A stretch of 64,000 nucleotides of DNA. Source: Mycobacteroides salmoniphilum. Its GTDB lineage: Bacteria > Actinomycetota > Actinomycetes > Mycobacteriales > Mycobacteriaceae. The translations under genes and the position numbers were made by a program. Of this stretch, positions 39,932 through 51,389 are shown piece after piece. The notes under the pieces were generated by a model. That model saw only the letters and a program-made list of their open reading frames with translations, was not told the DNA's origin and ran no database searches. The stretch spans positions 1,178,001-1,242,000 of the forward strand of contig NZ_CP024633.1 in the NCBI RefSeq assembly GCF_004924335.1, read 5' to 3'. Each line of letters begins with the position of its first letter. The stretch's first letter is position 1.

Positions 39932-39937
39932 TAGCGT
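39932..39937 (+). promoter_or_regulatory. -10 element, leaderless MpaB-like gene promoter
   Basis: TAGCGT, 6 nt, ATG 39944. TTACGG and TTGATA in the upstream 45 bp do not make a clear -35. Confidence 0.5.
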
Positions 39938-39943
39938 TACAGC

Positions 39944-40894
39944 ATGACTGCATCACCGGACGTTGCCGTCCACTGGGAACTTGGCTCCGATCGGCCCCGC
40001 GAGGACTACGGATTCTTTGGGCCGGACTCGCCGACCTGGAAGGTGTGGAGCAGCCCCACCGCGCTGATCGGTTTCCAGCGCTCGGTGGTGCTGGAACATT
40101 TCGAGCCCCACCTGGCCGCCGCGGTAGCCGATTCGGCGGGCATCTATCGGGATCCGCGGGGACGGATGGACGGGACCCTCGCCTACTTCCTCATCGTCGC
40201 GACCGCTGATTCGCGTACCGCGGTCGAGGCCTCCGAGCACCTACAGAAGGTTCATGCCCGTTCCAAGGGAATCGACCCGGTGACGGGAAAGCGCTACAGC
40301 GCCAACGATCCGGCCTCGCAGTTGTGGATCCATGTGACTGGCTGGCATTCGGTGCTCAAGTGTTACGAGATGTACGGGCCCGGGCCGTTGAGCCAGGCCG
40401 AAGAGAACCGTTACTGGTCCGAGTGCGTGACCGCGGCCGAACTGCAGACCGTCAATCCGGCCGACGTACCGCGGTCGCGTGACGAGGTTCGCGAGTACTT
40501 CGCCCAGATGCGCCCCACGCTGTGCACCTCCGAGCGTGCGCAGCACGCCATGCACTACCTGTTGCGCACCCCGCGCTCGGGCAGCAATCTGCGGTTCTGG
40601 GCGGTCAGTCGGCTGATGGCTCCGGCGACCATCGCGACGCTGCCGCGCTGGATGCGTGAGCTGGGCCAATTCGACCAGCCCGGAATTGTTGATGTGGCGT
40701 ACCGGCCGTTGGTGTCGGCAGCCATGTCGATCGCCAGCGTTCCGGCGATCGAAGACTCCGTTGCGCGATTCGCCAAGTTGCCCATGACGGCGACGACCCT
40801 GCGTGACTTCCACGCCGCCAAGGCTCCGGTGCGTACGGTCACCGTCACACCCGCCGAGGCCAAGGAGCGGTACGGCAGGCGAGCCACCGCATAG
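39944..40894 (+). CDS. MpaB-like oxygenase-family protein (DUF2236)
   Basis: The 316-residue mostly helical protein belongs to the MpaB/latex-clearing-protein superfamily, with GFFGPDSPTWKVWSSPTALIGFQRSVVLEHFEP, LQKVHARSKG and LWIHVTGWHSVLKCYEMYGPGPLS. Family members bind b-type heme and may oxidatively cleave isoprenoids or similar compounds; no function is established for mycobacterial ones. The histidines of VHARSKG and HVTGWH are candidate heme or catalytic residues. It lies 24 bp before the CitE-like gene, which has its own -10. Confidence 0.8.
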   Translation: MTASPDVAVHWELGSDRPREDYGFFGPDSPTWKVWSSPTALIGFQRSVVLEHFEPHLAAAVADSAGIYRDPRGRMDGTLAYFLIVATADSRTAVEASEHLQKVHARSKGIDPVTGKRYSANDPASQLWIHVTGWHSVLKCYEMYGPGPLSQAEENRYWSECVTAAELQTVNPADVPRSRDEVREYFAQMRPTLCTSERAQHAMHYLLRTPRSGSNLRFWAVSRLMAPATIATLPRWMRELGQFDQPGIVDVAYRPLVSAAMSIASVPAIEDSVARFAKLPMTATTLRDFHAAKAPVRTVTVTPAEAKERYGRRATA

Positions 40895-40904
40895 GACGGC
40901 GCTT

Positions 40905-40910
40905 TACGCT
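40905..40910 (+). promoter_or_regulatory. -10 element for the CitE-like gene
   Basis: TACGCT, 8 nt, GTG 40919. Confidence 0.4.
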
Positions 40911-40918
40911 GGCTAGCT

Positions 40919-41872
40919 GTGACCTATCGACCGCGCCGCACCACACTCGCCGTCCCCGGCAGCAGCCAGAAGATGATCGACAAGGCGAAAACCCTTCCCG
41001 CGGATGAGATCTTCCTCGACCTTGAGGACGCCGTCGCGGCACCTGCCAAGGTAGAGGCGCGCCAGCGCATCGTCGATGCCTTGAACGCACCAGGATGGTC
41101 GGGGCAGCTGCGGTCGGTGCGCGTCAACGACTGGACCACCGAATGGACGTACGCCGATGTCGTGGAGGTGGTTTCCCGGGCCGGCGCCGGCATCGACAAC
41201 ATCCTGCTGCCCAAGGTCATGGACGCCTCGCACATCACGGCCCTGGATCTGCTGCTGACGCAGGTCGAGCGATCACACGGGCTTGAGGTGGGCGCGATCG
41301 GCATCCAGGCGCAGATCGAAAGCGCCGCGGGACTCACCCATATCGATGCGATCGCATCGGCAAGCCCACGGGTGCGGTCGCTGGTCTTCGGTCCTGCCGA
41401 CTTCATGGCCAGCCTGGGCATGCGCACCCTGGTGGTGGGGGAGCAGCCTCCCGGCTATGACGGCGAGGCGTATCACCACGTGCTGATGACCATCCTGGTT
41501 GCCGCGCGGGCGCACGGACTCGACGCCATCGACGGCCCCTATCTCAAGGTGCGTGACGTCGCTGCCTTCCGCGTCGCGGCGAGCCGCTCGGCCGCGTTGG
41601 GTTTCGATGGGAAATGGGTGCTGCACCCCGCGCAGATCGAGGCGGGCAACGAGATCTTCAGCCCGCGCCAGGAGGACTACGACAGGGCCGAGCTCATCCT
41701 GGACGCCTACGAGTGGCACACCTCGGTGGCGGGTGGCGCACGGGGCGCGGTGATGCTGGGAGACGAGATGATCGACGAGGCCAGTCGCAAGATGGCGCTG
41801 GTGATCGCGGGCAAGGGCCGTGCTGCGGGGATGGCGCGGCAGGCGCCCCCGTTCGAGCCCCCGACGGGCTAA
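40919..41872 (+). CDS. CoA-ester lyase, CitE/HpcH family
   Basis: The 317-residue TIM-barrel lyase has LAVPGSSQKMIDKA, DEIFLDLEDAVA with the conserved acidic residues, IGIQAQIESAAGLTHIDAIA with the metal-binding glutamate, and FGPADFMASLG. The WVLHPAQIEAGNEIF end is typical of malyl-CoA, methylmalyl-CoA or citramalyl-CoA lyases. Which CoA ester it cleaves cannot be read from sequence. The stop shares CTAA with the convergent DUF4190 gene. Confidence 0.82.
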   Translation: MTYRPRRTTLAVPGSSQKMIDKAKTLPADEIFLDLEDAVAAPAKVEARQRIVDALNAPGWSGQLRSVRVNDWTTEWTYADVVEVVSRAGAGIDNILLPKVMDASHITALDLLLTQVERSHGLEVGAIGIQAQIESAAGLTHIDAIASASPRVRSLVFGPADFMASLGMRTLVVGEQPPGYDGEAYHHVLMTILVAARAHGLDAIDGPYLKVRDVAAFRVAASRSAALGFDGKWVLHPAQIEAGNEIFSPRQEDYDRAELILDAYEWHTSVAGGARGAVMLGDEMIDEASRKMALVIAGKGRAAGMARQAPPFEPPTG

Positions 41873-42516
41873 TACGAACTCGAGCTGCCGCCCGAAGCGA
41901 TGCCGATGATCATGATCAGTACCCAGAACACGATGACCGCGGCACCGATGATGATCCCGGCGATGGCCACGCCCTTGCCGTCCTGCGGTGACGTCTTGAG
42001 CTGGTTGAGCGCGATGAAGCCCATGATGACGCCGGCAATCGATCCGATGCCGCAGAAGACGCCGACGATCGACGCGATCAAAGATCCGATGGCCAGCGGG
42101 TTGGTGCCGCCGGTCTGCCCGTATGCGCCATACCCGTACGGGTCGGCGTATCCGGGCGCCGGATATCCGGGATAACCGCCGGCGGCGGGATAACCCGGTA
42201 GCGGGTATGCGCCCGGTTGTCCCGACGGATACGGGGGATATGCCTGGCCGTACGGCGGGGGATACGCGGGCGGTGCCGTCGGATACGGCGGAGGCGCGGT
42301 GGGATAGGCGGGAGGCGCGGTCGGGTAAGCGGGCGGATAGGCAGGGTAGGACGGTGGGGCACCGGGGGTCTCCCACGCCGGTGGAATGCCCGGCGGTACC
42401 TGGCTGGCCGAGGACGCGGCATCGGCCGGTGGGGCGGACTGTTCCAGGGACGGGTACTCGTATCCGGACGACGCGTCGGGACCGGTGCCGGAGGATTCGT
42501 TACCCGGGGTAGTCAT
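41869..42516 (-). CDS. DUF4190 membrane protein with Tyr/Pro-rich N-terminus
   Basis: The 215-residue protein has a Pro/Tyr/Ala-rich N-terminal half with many YPxxPP and TAPPAYP repeats, then two membrane helices (IGSLIASIVGVFCGIGSIAGVIMGFIAL and IAGIIIGAAVIVFWVLIMIIGI) of the DUF4190 type. Its function is unknown; such proteins are common in actinobacterial membranes. TAGGTT lies 6 nt before ATG 42516. Confidence 0.8.
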   Translation of the reverse strand: MTTPGNESSGTGPDASSGYEYPSLEQSAPPADAASSASQVPPGIPPAWETPGAPPSYPAYPPAYPTAPPAYPTAPPPYPTAPPAYPPPYGQAYPPYPSGQPGAYPLPGYPAAGGYPGYPAPGYADPYGYGAYGQTGGTNPLAIGSLIASIVGVFCGIGSIAGVIMGFIALNQLKTSPQDGKGVAIAGIIIGAAVIVFWVLIMIIGIASGGSSSSY

Positions 42517-42522
42517 GGCGCA

Positions 42523-42528
42523 AACCTA
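42523..42528 (-). promoter_or_regulatory. -10 element, leaderless DUF4190 gene promoter
   Basis: TAGGTT on the minus strand, 6 nt, ATG 42516. Confidence 0.5.
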
Positions 42529-42588
42529 GCGTATCGAGGGGGTTTCTGGCCGCGCTGCGGGCGGGAAGTCGCAGGTAGCGGTCAAAGG

Positions 42589-42604
42589 GGCACCATCTGG
42601 TGCC
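42589..42604. promoter_or_regulatory. 16-bp inverted repeat
   Basis: GGCACCA-TC-TGGTGCC, perfect 7-bp arms, between the DUF4190 gene and the 42665 gene and about 60 bp before the latter's GTG. Candidate operator. Confidence 0.4.
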
Positions 42605-42664
42605 GGCGGGCGTTAAATAGGTGCTAGCTATGCATCACTGACTCTCTGCAGGAGGACCGAACCC

Positions 42665-43186
42665 GTGGGACAACCGCTCACACCCGGGCAACAACAGCGC
42701 TCGACGTCACCGCGTTCCCCCTTGTCTTCGTCGTTGTCCCTGCCGACGCCGCCGCAAGGCTGGCCCATCGGTTCGTACCCGACGTACGCGGAGGCTCAGC
42801 GTGCCGTTGACTACCTGTCCGATCAGCAATTCCCGGTAGAGAACGTCACCATCGTCGGAGTGAATCTGATGCAGGTCGAGCGAGTGACCGGCCGATTGTC
42901 GTGGCCCAAGGTGCTGGGCGGAGGCATGCTCAGCGGGGCCTGGCTGGGCTTGTTCATCGGTCTGGTGCTGGGGATGTTCAGTACGAATCTGGCCGGCTCA
43001 CTCATCGTGGGTCTCACCGTCGGGTTGGTCTTCGGACTGGTCACCGCCGCGGTGCCCTATGCGATGACGAGGGGCACACGAGATTTCGCATCAACCATGC
43101 AGCTCGTCGCGGGACGATATGACGTGTTGTGCGAGCCGGGACAGGCCGAGGCCGCGCGCGACATGTTGGCCAAACTGGCTATCTAG
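42665..43186 (+). CDS. Stress-protein-like membrane protein (Rv1234-type, YflT-like N-terminus)
   Basis: The 173-residue protein has a Pro/Ser-rich start, a small alpha/beta module (GSYPTYAEAQRAVDYLSDQQFPVENVTIVGVNL) resembling general-stress YflT domains, then two membrane helices (GGGMLSGAWLGLFIGLVLGMF and GSLIVGLTVGLVFGLVTAAV) and a short tail. Counterpart: Rv1234, which likewise precedes lpqY. GCAGGAGGA lies 9 nt before GTG 42665. Function unknown. Confidence 0.8.
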   Translation: MGQPLTPGQQQRSTSPRSPLSSSLSLPTPPQGWPIGSYPTYAEAQRAVDYLSDQQFPVENVTIVGVNLMQVERVTGRLSWPKVLGGGMLSGAWLGLFIGLVLGMFSTNLAGSLIVGLTVGLVFGLVTAAVPYAMTRGTRDFASTMQLVAGRYDVLCEPGQAEAARDMLAKLAI

Positions 43187-45707
<2,521 letters not shown>

Positions 45708-45711
<4 letters not shown>

Positions 45712-46550
45712 CCCGCACGAATCCAGCGCGTGCTCGGCAGTTGTCGGGGTGGGCGATCGCCAATGTATTGGTGCTCTGTTACGCGCTGGTGCCGGTGCTG
45801 TGGGTGCTGAGCCTTTCGCTCAAACCCACCTCGACGGTCAAGGACGGCAAGTTCTTCCCGTGGCCGGTGACGCTCGATAACTACCGTGGCATCTTCAGCG
45901 GGAACGTGTTCACCTCGGCATTGGTGAACTCCATCGGCATCGGGCTCATCGCGACGGTGATCGCCGTCAGCGTGGGCACCATGGCCGCCTACGCGGTGGC
46001 ACGGCTGGACTTTCCCGGGAAGAAGGCGCTCGTCGGTGCGGCCCTGCTCATCGCGATGTTCCCGCAGATCTCGCTGGTGACACCAATTTTCAATATCGAG
46101 CGCTCGGTCGGCCTGTTCGACACCTGGCCGGGGCTGATCATCCCGTACATCACCTTCGCGTTGCCCCTGGCCATCTACACGCTCTCGGCGTTCTTCCGTG
46201 AGATCCCTTGGGAACTGGAGAAGGCGGCCAAGATGGATGGCGCCACACCGGCACAGGCCTTCTGGAAGGTTATCGCCCCGTTGGCCACGCCGGGCATCGT
46301 CACGTCCGCGATCCTGGTATTCATCTTCGCCTGGAATGACCTGCTGCTGGCGATCTCGCTGACGGCAACGGACCGGTCCATCACCGCCCCGGTCGCCATC
46401 GCGAACTTCACCGGCAGTTCGCAATTCGAGGAACCCACCGGATCGATCGCCGCGGGCGCCATCGTCATCACGGTGCCGATCATCATCTTCGTGCTCATAT
46501 TCCAACGACGGATCGTTGCCGGGTTGACCTCCGGTGCAGTGAAGGGTTAA
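45708..46550 (+). CDS. sugB: Trehalose ABC transporter permease SugB
   Basis: The 280-residue permease has six helices and the EAA loop [25 protein letters not shown]. It pairs with SugA to form the channel. Counterpart: Rv1237. It ends 2 bp before sugC. Confidence 0.94.
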
Positions 46551-46552
46551 CG

Positions 46553-47737
46553 ATGGCTGAGATTGTGCTCGACCAGGTGTCCAAGACGTATGCGGATGGT
46601 TCCGCGGCGGTACAGGACGTCAGCCTGAACATCGCGGATGGCGAGTTCATCATCCTGGTCGGGCCGTCGGGGTGCGGTAAGTCGACGACGTTGAACATGA
46701 TTGCCGGACTTGAGGACATCTCCTCGGGTGAGCTGACGATCGCCGGTGAGCGGGTCAACGAGAAGGCGCCCAAGGACCGCGATATCGCGATGGTCTTCCA
46801 GTCGTATGCGTTATATCCGCACATGACGGTGCGGCAGAACATCGCCTTTCCGTTGACCCTGACCAAGATGAGCAAGGCCGATGTCAGCGCCAAGGTCGAA
46901 GAGGCCGCGAAGATCCTGGATCTGACCGACTATCTGGATCGCAAGCCCGCGAACCTCTCTGGCGGTCAGCGGCAGCGAGTGGCGATGGGCCGTGCGATCG
47001 TTCGCAGCCCGAAGGCGTTCCTCATGGACGAGCCGCTGTCCAATCTCGATGCCAAATTGCGGGTGCAGATGCGCACGGAGATCGCGCGGCTGCAAAAGCG
47101 ACTGGGCACCACCACCGTGTACGTCACACACGATCAGACCGAGGCGATGACGCTCGGGGATCGCGTGGTGGTGCTGCGTGCGGGAAAGGTGCAACAGATC
47201 GGCGCGCCCCAGGAGCTCTACGACACGCCGGCCAACCTCTTTGTGGCCGGCTTCATCGGTTCCCCGGCCATGAACTTCTTTCCGGCGGCACTCACCGATA
47301 TCGGTGTGCAGCTGCCCTTCGGCGAGGTGACGCTCGAGGCGGGCGTGTACGCGAATGTCTCTGCCAAGAAGGCCGGCGTCCTGGGCAGCGATGTGATCGT
47401 GGGCATTAGGCCCGAGCAGTTCGAGGACGCCGCCTTGGTAGATACCTATAAGCGGATCACCGGCTTGACGCTCACCGTCAAGGCCGACGTGGTGGAGTCG
47501 CTGGGTTCGGACAAGTACGTGCACTTCACCACCGAGGGCGGTGCGGCGCATTCGGAAGAGCTGACCGAACTCGCCCAGGAATCCGAGGTTGGCGAGAACG
47601 AATTCGTGGCAAGGCTTTCGGCGGCCTCGAAGGTCGTGGAGGGGCAGCCCATCGAGCTGATCATCGACACCGGCAAGCTGGTGATCTTTGATGCCGTGTC
47701 GGGGGAGAACCTTTCCCTGCCCGCCATCGGCGAGTGA
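46553..47737 (+). CDS. sugC: Trehalose ABC transporter ATP-binding protein SugC
   Basis: The 394-residue MalK-type ATPase has Walker A GPSGCGKST at 37-45, the Q-loop in VFQSYALYPHMTV, the signature LSGGQRQRVAMGR, Walker B AFLMDEPLSNLDA and the switch His in YVTHDQTEAM. A C-terminal OB-fold regulatory domain of about 150 residues follows. Counterpart: Rv1238. Its last codons overlap the next gene by 4 bases. Confidence 0.95.
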   Translation: MAEIVLDQVSKTYADGSAAVQDVSLNIADGEFIILVGPSGCGKSTTLNMIAGLEDISSGELTIAGERVNEKAPKDRDIAMVFQSYALYPHMTVRQNIAFPLTLTKMSKADVSAKVEEAAKILDLTDYLDRKPANLSGGQRQRVAMGRAIVRSPKAFLMDEPLSNLDAKLRVQMRTEIARLQKRLGTTTVYVTHDQTEAMTLGDRVVVLRAGKVQQIGAPQELYDTPANLFVAGFIGSPAMNFFPAALTDIGVQLPFGEVTLEAGVYANVSAKKAGVLGSDVIVGIRPEQFEDAALVDTYKRITGLTLTVKADVVESLGSDKYVHFTTEGGAAHSEELTELAQESEVGENEFVARLSAASKVVEGQPIELIIDTGKLVIFDAVSGENLSLPAIGE

Positions 47738-48354
47738 ATAGCGCTGGAATGACTTCGGACGACATTGTCCGTCGGGTGCTCGCGCATCTGTCCAGTCATT
47801 TCGGCACTCTCGGTGTGGGGGAGCCGGATTCGGCCTCGGTGACCTTTCTTGGGTCCGAACCCTACGAGCTGTTGCGCTATGGTCCCGATGATTCCGGGGT
47901 GTCGCATTTCGTGTCCGTGGGGGCATCGCGGTACCCGATGAGCGACCCGGGGGAGATGCTGACCTCCGAGGAACTGGGACCGCGCGCCGAAGTGTCGATC
48001 AGCCTGCACGGCAGTGTATTTCCCGGCCTGGCCCGATCTCTTGCAGTGCTGGCCGCCTCGCCCGCGGTGGAAGGGTTGGTGCTCACCGAGGACGCGCTGG
48101 TCGACCTCGGTCAGCCACTCTGGGATGATCCGGCACGGCAGGCGTACACCGCGGCGCTGCTACAGGCCGGCGATATCCCGGATCTTCCGTTGCCCGAACC
48201 ACTATCACCGGTGCGTTTCCTGGCGGCGGTGCCCATCACCGCCAACGAAGCGGCCTGGGTGCGGCTCAAGGGCGCCGAGGCGTTGAGGGACGCCTGGCAG
48301 CAGGCCGATATCGATGTGAAGGATCCGTCGCGCGCGCACGCGCAGCCGTCGTAG
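47734..48354 (+). CDS. Suppressor-of-fused (SUFU)-domain protein coupled to sugABC
   Basis: The 206-residue protein matches bacterial SUFU domains: VSHFVSVGASRYPM, ARAEVSISLHG-like strand order, SPVRFLAAVPITANEAAWVRLKGAEAL and a final VKDPSR. Such domains are frequent in immunity or toxin-associated genes and some regulators, but have no general function. Here the GTG start overlaps the sugC stop (GTGA), so it is expressed with the trehalose importer. In M. tuberculosis corA directly follows sugC, so this gene is an insertion or was lost there. An ATG at 47749 is an alternative start. Confidence 0.75.
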   Translation: MNSAGMTSDDIVRRVLAHLSSHFGTLGVGEPDSASVTFLGSEPYELLRYGPDDSGVSHFVSVGASRYPMSDPGEMLTSEELGPRAEVSISLHGSVFPGLARSLAVLAASPAVEGLVLTEDALVDLGQPLWDDPARQAYTAALLQAGDIPDLPLPEPLSPVRFLAAVPITANEAAWVRLKGAEALRDAWQQADIDVKDPSRAHAQPS

Positions 48355-48360
48355 CCGGGG

Positions 48361-49455
48361 TTACAACCAGCGGTTGCGCCGCAAGGTGCGGTACACGAAC
48401 GTGCAGGCGCTGACCATGACCAATAACACCACCGGGTAGCCCCACGGTTGATGCAGCTCGGGCATGAAATCGAAGTTCATGCCGTAGATCCCGGCGATCA
48501 TGGTGGGTACGGAGACGATGGCGACCCAGGCACTGATCTTGCGCATATCGGTGTTCTGCTGCATCGCCACCTTGCCGACCGCGGCGTTCACCAGGGAGGT
48601 GAGCATCTCGTCGTAGCTGGATATCTGGTCGGCGGCATGGGTCTGGTGATCCAGCACGTCGCGCAGATAACGGCGGACTTCCTTGGCGATGAGGTCGTTG
48701 TGGTCCTGGGTCAGCTTGCTCAGCGCTACCGACAGCGGGCTGATCGCCCGGCGCAGCTCCACCACTTCACGTTTGAGCATGTAGATATGTTCGATGTCGG
48801 TGGCCGACCGTGGCGAAAAGACGTTCTCCTCCATGGAGTCGATATCGTCCTCCACCAGATCGGAGACCTCGAGGTAGGAATCGACGACGCGATCGGCGAT
48901 CGCGTGCATGACGGCATACGGGCCCAGCCGCATGTGGTCGGGGTCGGCGTCCATATGTGCGCGCACCTTCGCCAGGCCGCTGTGGTCGCCGTGGCGCACC
49001 GTCACGACGAAGTCGCCGCCCACGAAGATCATGATCTCGCCGGTCTCAACGATCTCGCGTGCTGTCGAAATTGAATCGTGCTCAACGTAATTGACGGTCT
49101 TCAGGACCAGGAAAAGGGTGTCGTCGTATCGCTCCAGCTTGGGGCGGTTGTGTGCGTGCACCGCGTCTTCGACGGCCAGCCGGTGCAACCCGAAGGGCCC
49201 TGCGACGGCCTCCATCTGATGTTCGTCGGGTTCATGCAGGCCCACCCAGACAAATCCACGATCCAGTGAGCGCACCTTCTCCAGTGCGGCGGTCGGGGTG
49301 TACTTCCCCGGCAGGCGCACCCCGTCGACGTAGACGCCGCAGTCGACGATGGCACGGGCGAGAGGGACGGGGATGCGTTTGGCGTCGGGGAGGGGCGGGC
49401 GCGCACGCACGGGTGAACGTAACGATGACGGATTGACCGACGGAAATCGCGCCAT
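48361..49455 (-). CDS. corA: Magnesium/cobalt transporter CorA
   Basis: The 364-residue protein has a large cytosolic N-terminal domain rich in acidic residues, a long stalk helix, and two C-terminal membrane helices. Between them lies the selectivity motif in IYGMNFDFMPELHQPWGYP. It is a pentameric Mg2+ channel. Counterpart: Rv1239c. It is convergent with the sugC-SUFU operon (6-bp gap) and divergent from marC. Confidence 0.94.
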   Translation of the reverse strand: MARFPSVNPSSLRSPVRARPPLPDAKRIPVPLARAIVDCGVYVDGVRLPGKYTPTAALEKVRSLDRGFVWVGLHEPDEHQMEAVAGPFGLHRLAVEDAVHAHNRPKLERYDDTLFLVLKTVNYVEHDSISTAREIVETGEIMIFVGGDFVVTVRHGDHSGLAKVRAHMDADPDHMRLGPYAVMHAIADRVVDSYLEVSDLVEDDIDSMEENVFSPRSATDIEHIYMLKREVVELRRAISPLSVALSKLTQDHNDLIAKEVRRYLRDVLDHQTHAADQISSYDEMLTSLVNAAVGKVAMQQNTDMRKISAWVAIVSVPTMIAGIYGMNFDFMPELHQPWGYPVVLLVMVSACTFVYRTLRRNRWL

Positions 49456-49550
49456 GATGTGGGCTCCCTGCTCGCAACCAATCGTTCTGCGTAACCGTTC
49501 CGCGCGATGGTAACCCGCGAAGCTGTGGGACGGCCTGGGACACTGAAGTC

Positions 49551-50162
49551 GTGACCTTCGATATCGCGGTGTTCACCTCAGTGTTCATCACCCTGGTGGT
49601 GATCATGGACCCCCCGGGTGTGGTACCGGTGTTCCTGTCGCTGACGGGCCGCCAGCCGGCCGCCGAACGACATCGCGCTGCCTGGCAGGCACCGGCGGTC
49701 TCGTTGACGGTCATCTCGATGTTCGCGATAGGCGGCCAGGCGATCCTGGCCTACCTCCATATCGGGGTGCCCGCGCTGCAGGGCGCCGGCGGGCTGCTGT
49801 TGCTCATCACCGGTCTGTCGTTGTTGATGGGCGGGGCCACCAGCCATGACGCGGACAGTGGCGTCAATGTGGCCCTGGTGCCGCTCGGTACTCCGCTGAT
49901 GGCAGGCCCGGGTGCGATTGCGGCGACCATCATCGCGGTCCGTCAGGCGCAGGGGCAGGTGGGTACATATCTGGCCATCGCTGCCGCGATCCTGTGTGTG
50001 CACCTGGTGCTGTACTTGACACTGCGATTCTCAACGGTGCTGATCAGGGTGCTGCGGGAGGGCGGAATCATGCTGTTGGCCCGGGTGGCCGGTCTGTTAC
50101 TGGCCGCCATCGCGGTGCAGATGATCGCCGAGTCGGTACGTGGATTCGTGGCGGGTGCGTAA
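49551..50162 (+). CDS. MarC-family (UPF0056) membrane protein
   Basis: The 203-residue protein has about six membrane helices, the N-terminal FVITLVVIMDPPGVVPVFLSLTGRQ and the central VNVALVPLGTPLMAGPGAIAATI, both of which match the MarC family. Proposed roles in small-molecule export are unproven. GTG 49551 begins right before the first helix. It lies 64 bp before the malic enzyme gene, which has its own -10. Confidence 0.85.
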   Translation: MTFDIAVFTSVFITLVVIMDPPGVVPVFLSLTGRQPAAERHRAAWQAPAVSLTVISMFAIGGQAILAYLHIGVPALQGAGGLLLLITGLSLLMGGATSHDADSGVNVALVPLGTPLMAGPGAIAATIIAVRQAQGQVGTYLAIAAAILCVHLVLYLTLRFSTVLIRVLREGGIMLLARVAGLLLAAIAVQMIAESVRGFVAGA

Positions 50163-50213
50163 CGGGCCGCTCACAGTTCCAGAGTCGCGAGAAGTGACCT
50201 CCACGGCGGCCAG

Positions 50214-50219
50214 TAGTCT
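50214..50219 (+). promoter_or_regulatory. -10 element, leaderless malic enzyme promoter
   Basis: TAGTCT, 6 nt, GTG 50226. Confidence 0.5.
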
Positions 50220-50225
50220 CACGCT

Positions 50226-51389
50226 GTGACCGCATCCGACGTTGTCGTGACAGATGAAGAGATTTTCGAAGCGCATATCGATGGAAAGCTGTCGGTAGAG
50301 CTCAAGTCGCCGCTGGATACCCAGCGTGCACTGTCGATCGCCTACACCCCGGGTGTCGCACAGGTGTCGCGGGCCATCGCCGCCGACCCCAGCCTGGCCA
50401 AGAAGTACACGTGGGCGCATCGCCTGGTCGCGGTCGTGAGTGACGGCAGCGCGGTGCTCGGTCTCGGCGATATCGGTCCGTCGGCATCGCTGCCCGTCAT
50501 GGAGGGCAAGAGCGCGCTGTTCAAGACCTTCGCCGGGCTCAATTCCATCCCGATCGTGCTCGACACCAAGGATCCCGACGAGATCGTCGAGACGCTGATC
50601 CGGCTGCGCCCCACCTTCGGTGCGGTCAACCTGGAAGACATCTCGGCGCCACGCTGTTTCGAAATCGAGCGGCGTGTGATCGAGGCGCTGGACTGTCCGG
50701 TGATGCACGACGACCAGCACGGCACCGCCATCGTGGTGTTGGCCGCGCTCATGGGTGCATCCCGGGTGTTGGGCCGCGACCAGCAGTCGCTCAAGGTAGT
50801 GATCTCCGGTGCGGGTGCGGCAGGCGTCGCGTGCGCGAACATCCTGCTGGCCGACGGGATCACCGATGTCACGGTGCTGGATTCGAAGGGCATCGTGCAC
50901 TCGGGCCGCGATGACCTCAACGAGTTCAAGGTGGATCTTGCCGCGCGCACCAACCCGCGTGGTCTCACCGGCGGACAGGCGGAGGCGCTCGCCGGTGCCG
51001 ATGTGTTCCTGGGTGTTTCGGCCGGAAAGGTCGACGAGTCGCTCATCGCGACCATGGCCGACGAAAGCATCGTCTTCGCATGCTCCAACCCCGACCCCGA
51101 GATTCACCCGCACGTGGCGGCCAAATACGCGGCGATCGTCGCGACCGGACGCAGCGATTTCCCGAACCAGATCAACAATGTGCTGGCGTTCCCCGGCGTA
51201 TTCCGCGGGGCATTGGACGCCGAGGCCACCAAGATCACCGAGCGGATGAAAGTGGCTGCGGCCGAGGCAATCTTCTCGGTAGTGGAACCCGATCTGGCGC
51301 CCAACAAGATCGTGCCCAGCCCGCTGGATCCGCGTGTCGGACCCGCCGTGGCCGCGGCGGTCCAGGCTGTTGCACATGAGGTCGATTAG
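50226..51389 (+). CDS. NAD(P)-dependent malic enzyme
   Basis: The 387-residue short-form malic enzyme has SIAYTPGVAQVSRAIAADP, NLEDISAPRCFEIERR with the metal-binding acids, HDDQHGTAIVVLAAL, the Rossmann motif SGAGAAGVACAN and FACSNPDPE...FPNQINNVLAFPG. It decarboxylates malate to pyruvate. I cannot tell the cofactor with certainty. GTG 50226 lies 6 nt after TAGTCT. The last 14 bases overlap lpqZ. Confidence 0.92.
   Translation: MTASDVVVTDEEIFEAHIDGKLSVELKSPLDTQRALSIAYTPGVAQVSRAIAADPSLAKKYTWAHRLVAVVSDGSAVLGLGDIGPSASLPVMEGKSALFKTFAGLNSIPIVLDTKDPDEIVETLIRLRPTFGAVNLEDISAPRCFEIERRVIEALDCPVMHDDQHGTAIVVLAALMGASRVLGRDQQSLKVVISGAGAAGVACANILLADGITDVTVLDSKGIVHSGRDDLNEFKVDLAARTNPRGLTGGQAEALAGADVFLGVSAGKVDESLIATMADESIVFACSNPDPEIHPHVAAKYAAIVATGRSDFPNQINNVLAFPGVFRGALDAEATKITERMKVAAAEAIFSVVEPDLAPNKIVPSPLDPRVGPAVAAAVQAVAHEVD

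Larger units (their letters stand above)
39628..39943. other. Intergenic region with paired hairpins, no gene
   Basis: No convincing gene lies here. On the minus strand, which would be the transglycosylase leader, it holds two hairpins with the same loop CCATTTT: CTCGC/GCGAG (39840-39856) and GGTTTGC/GCAACC (39758-39777). A GC-rich dyad GCCG-GGTT-CGGC lies near 39820. The -10 of the divergent MpaB-like gene occupies 39932-39937. Confidence 0.6.
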
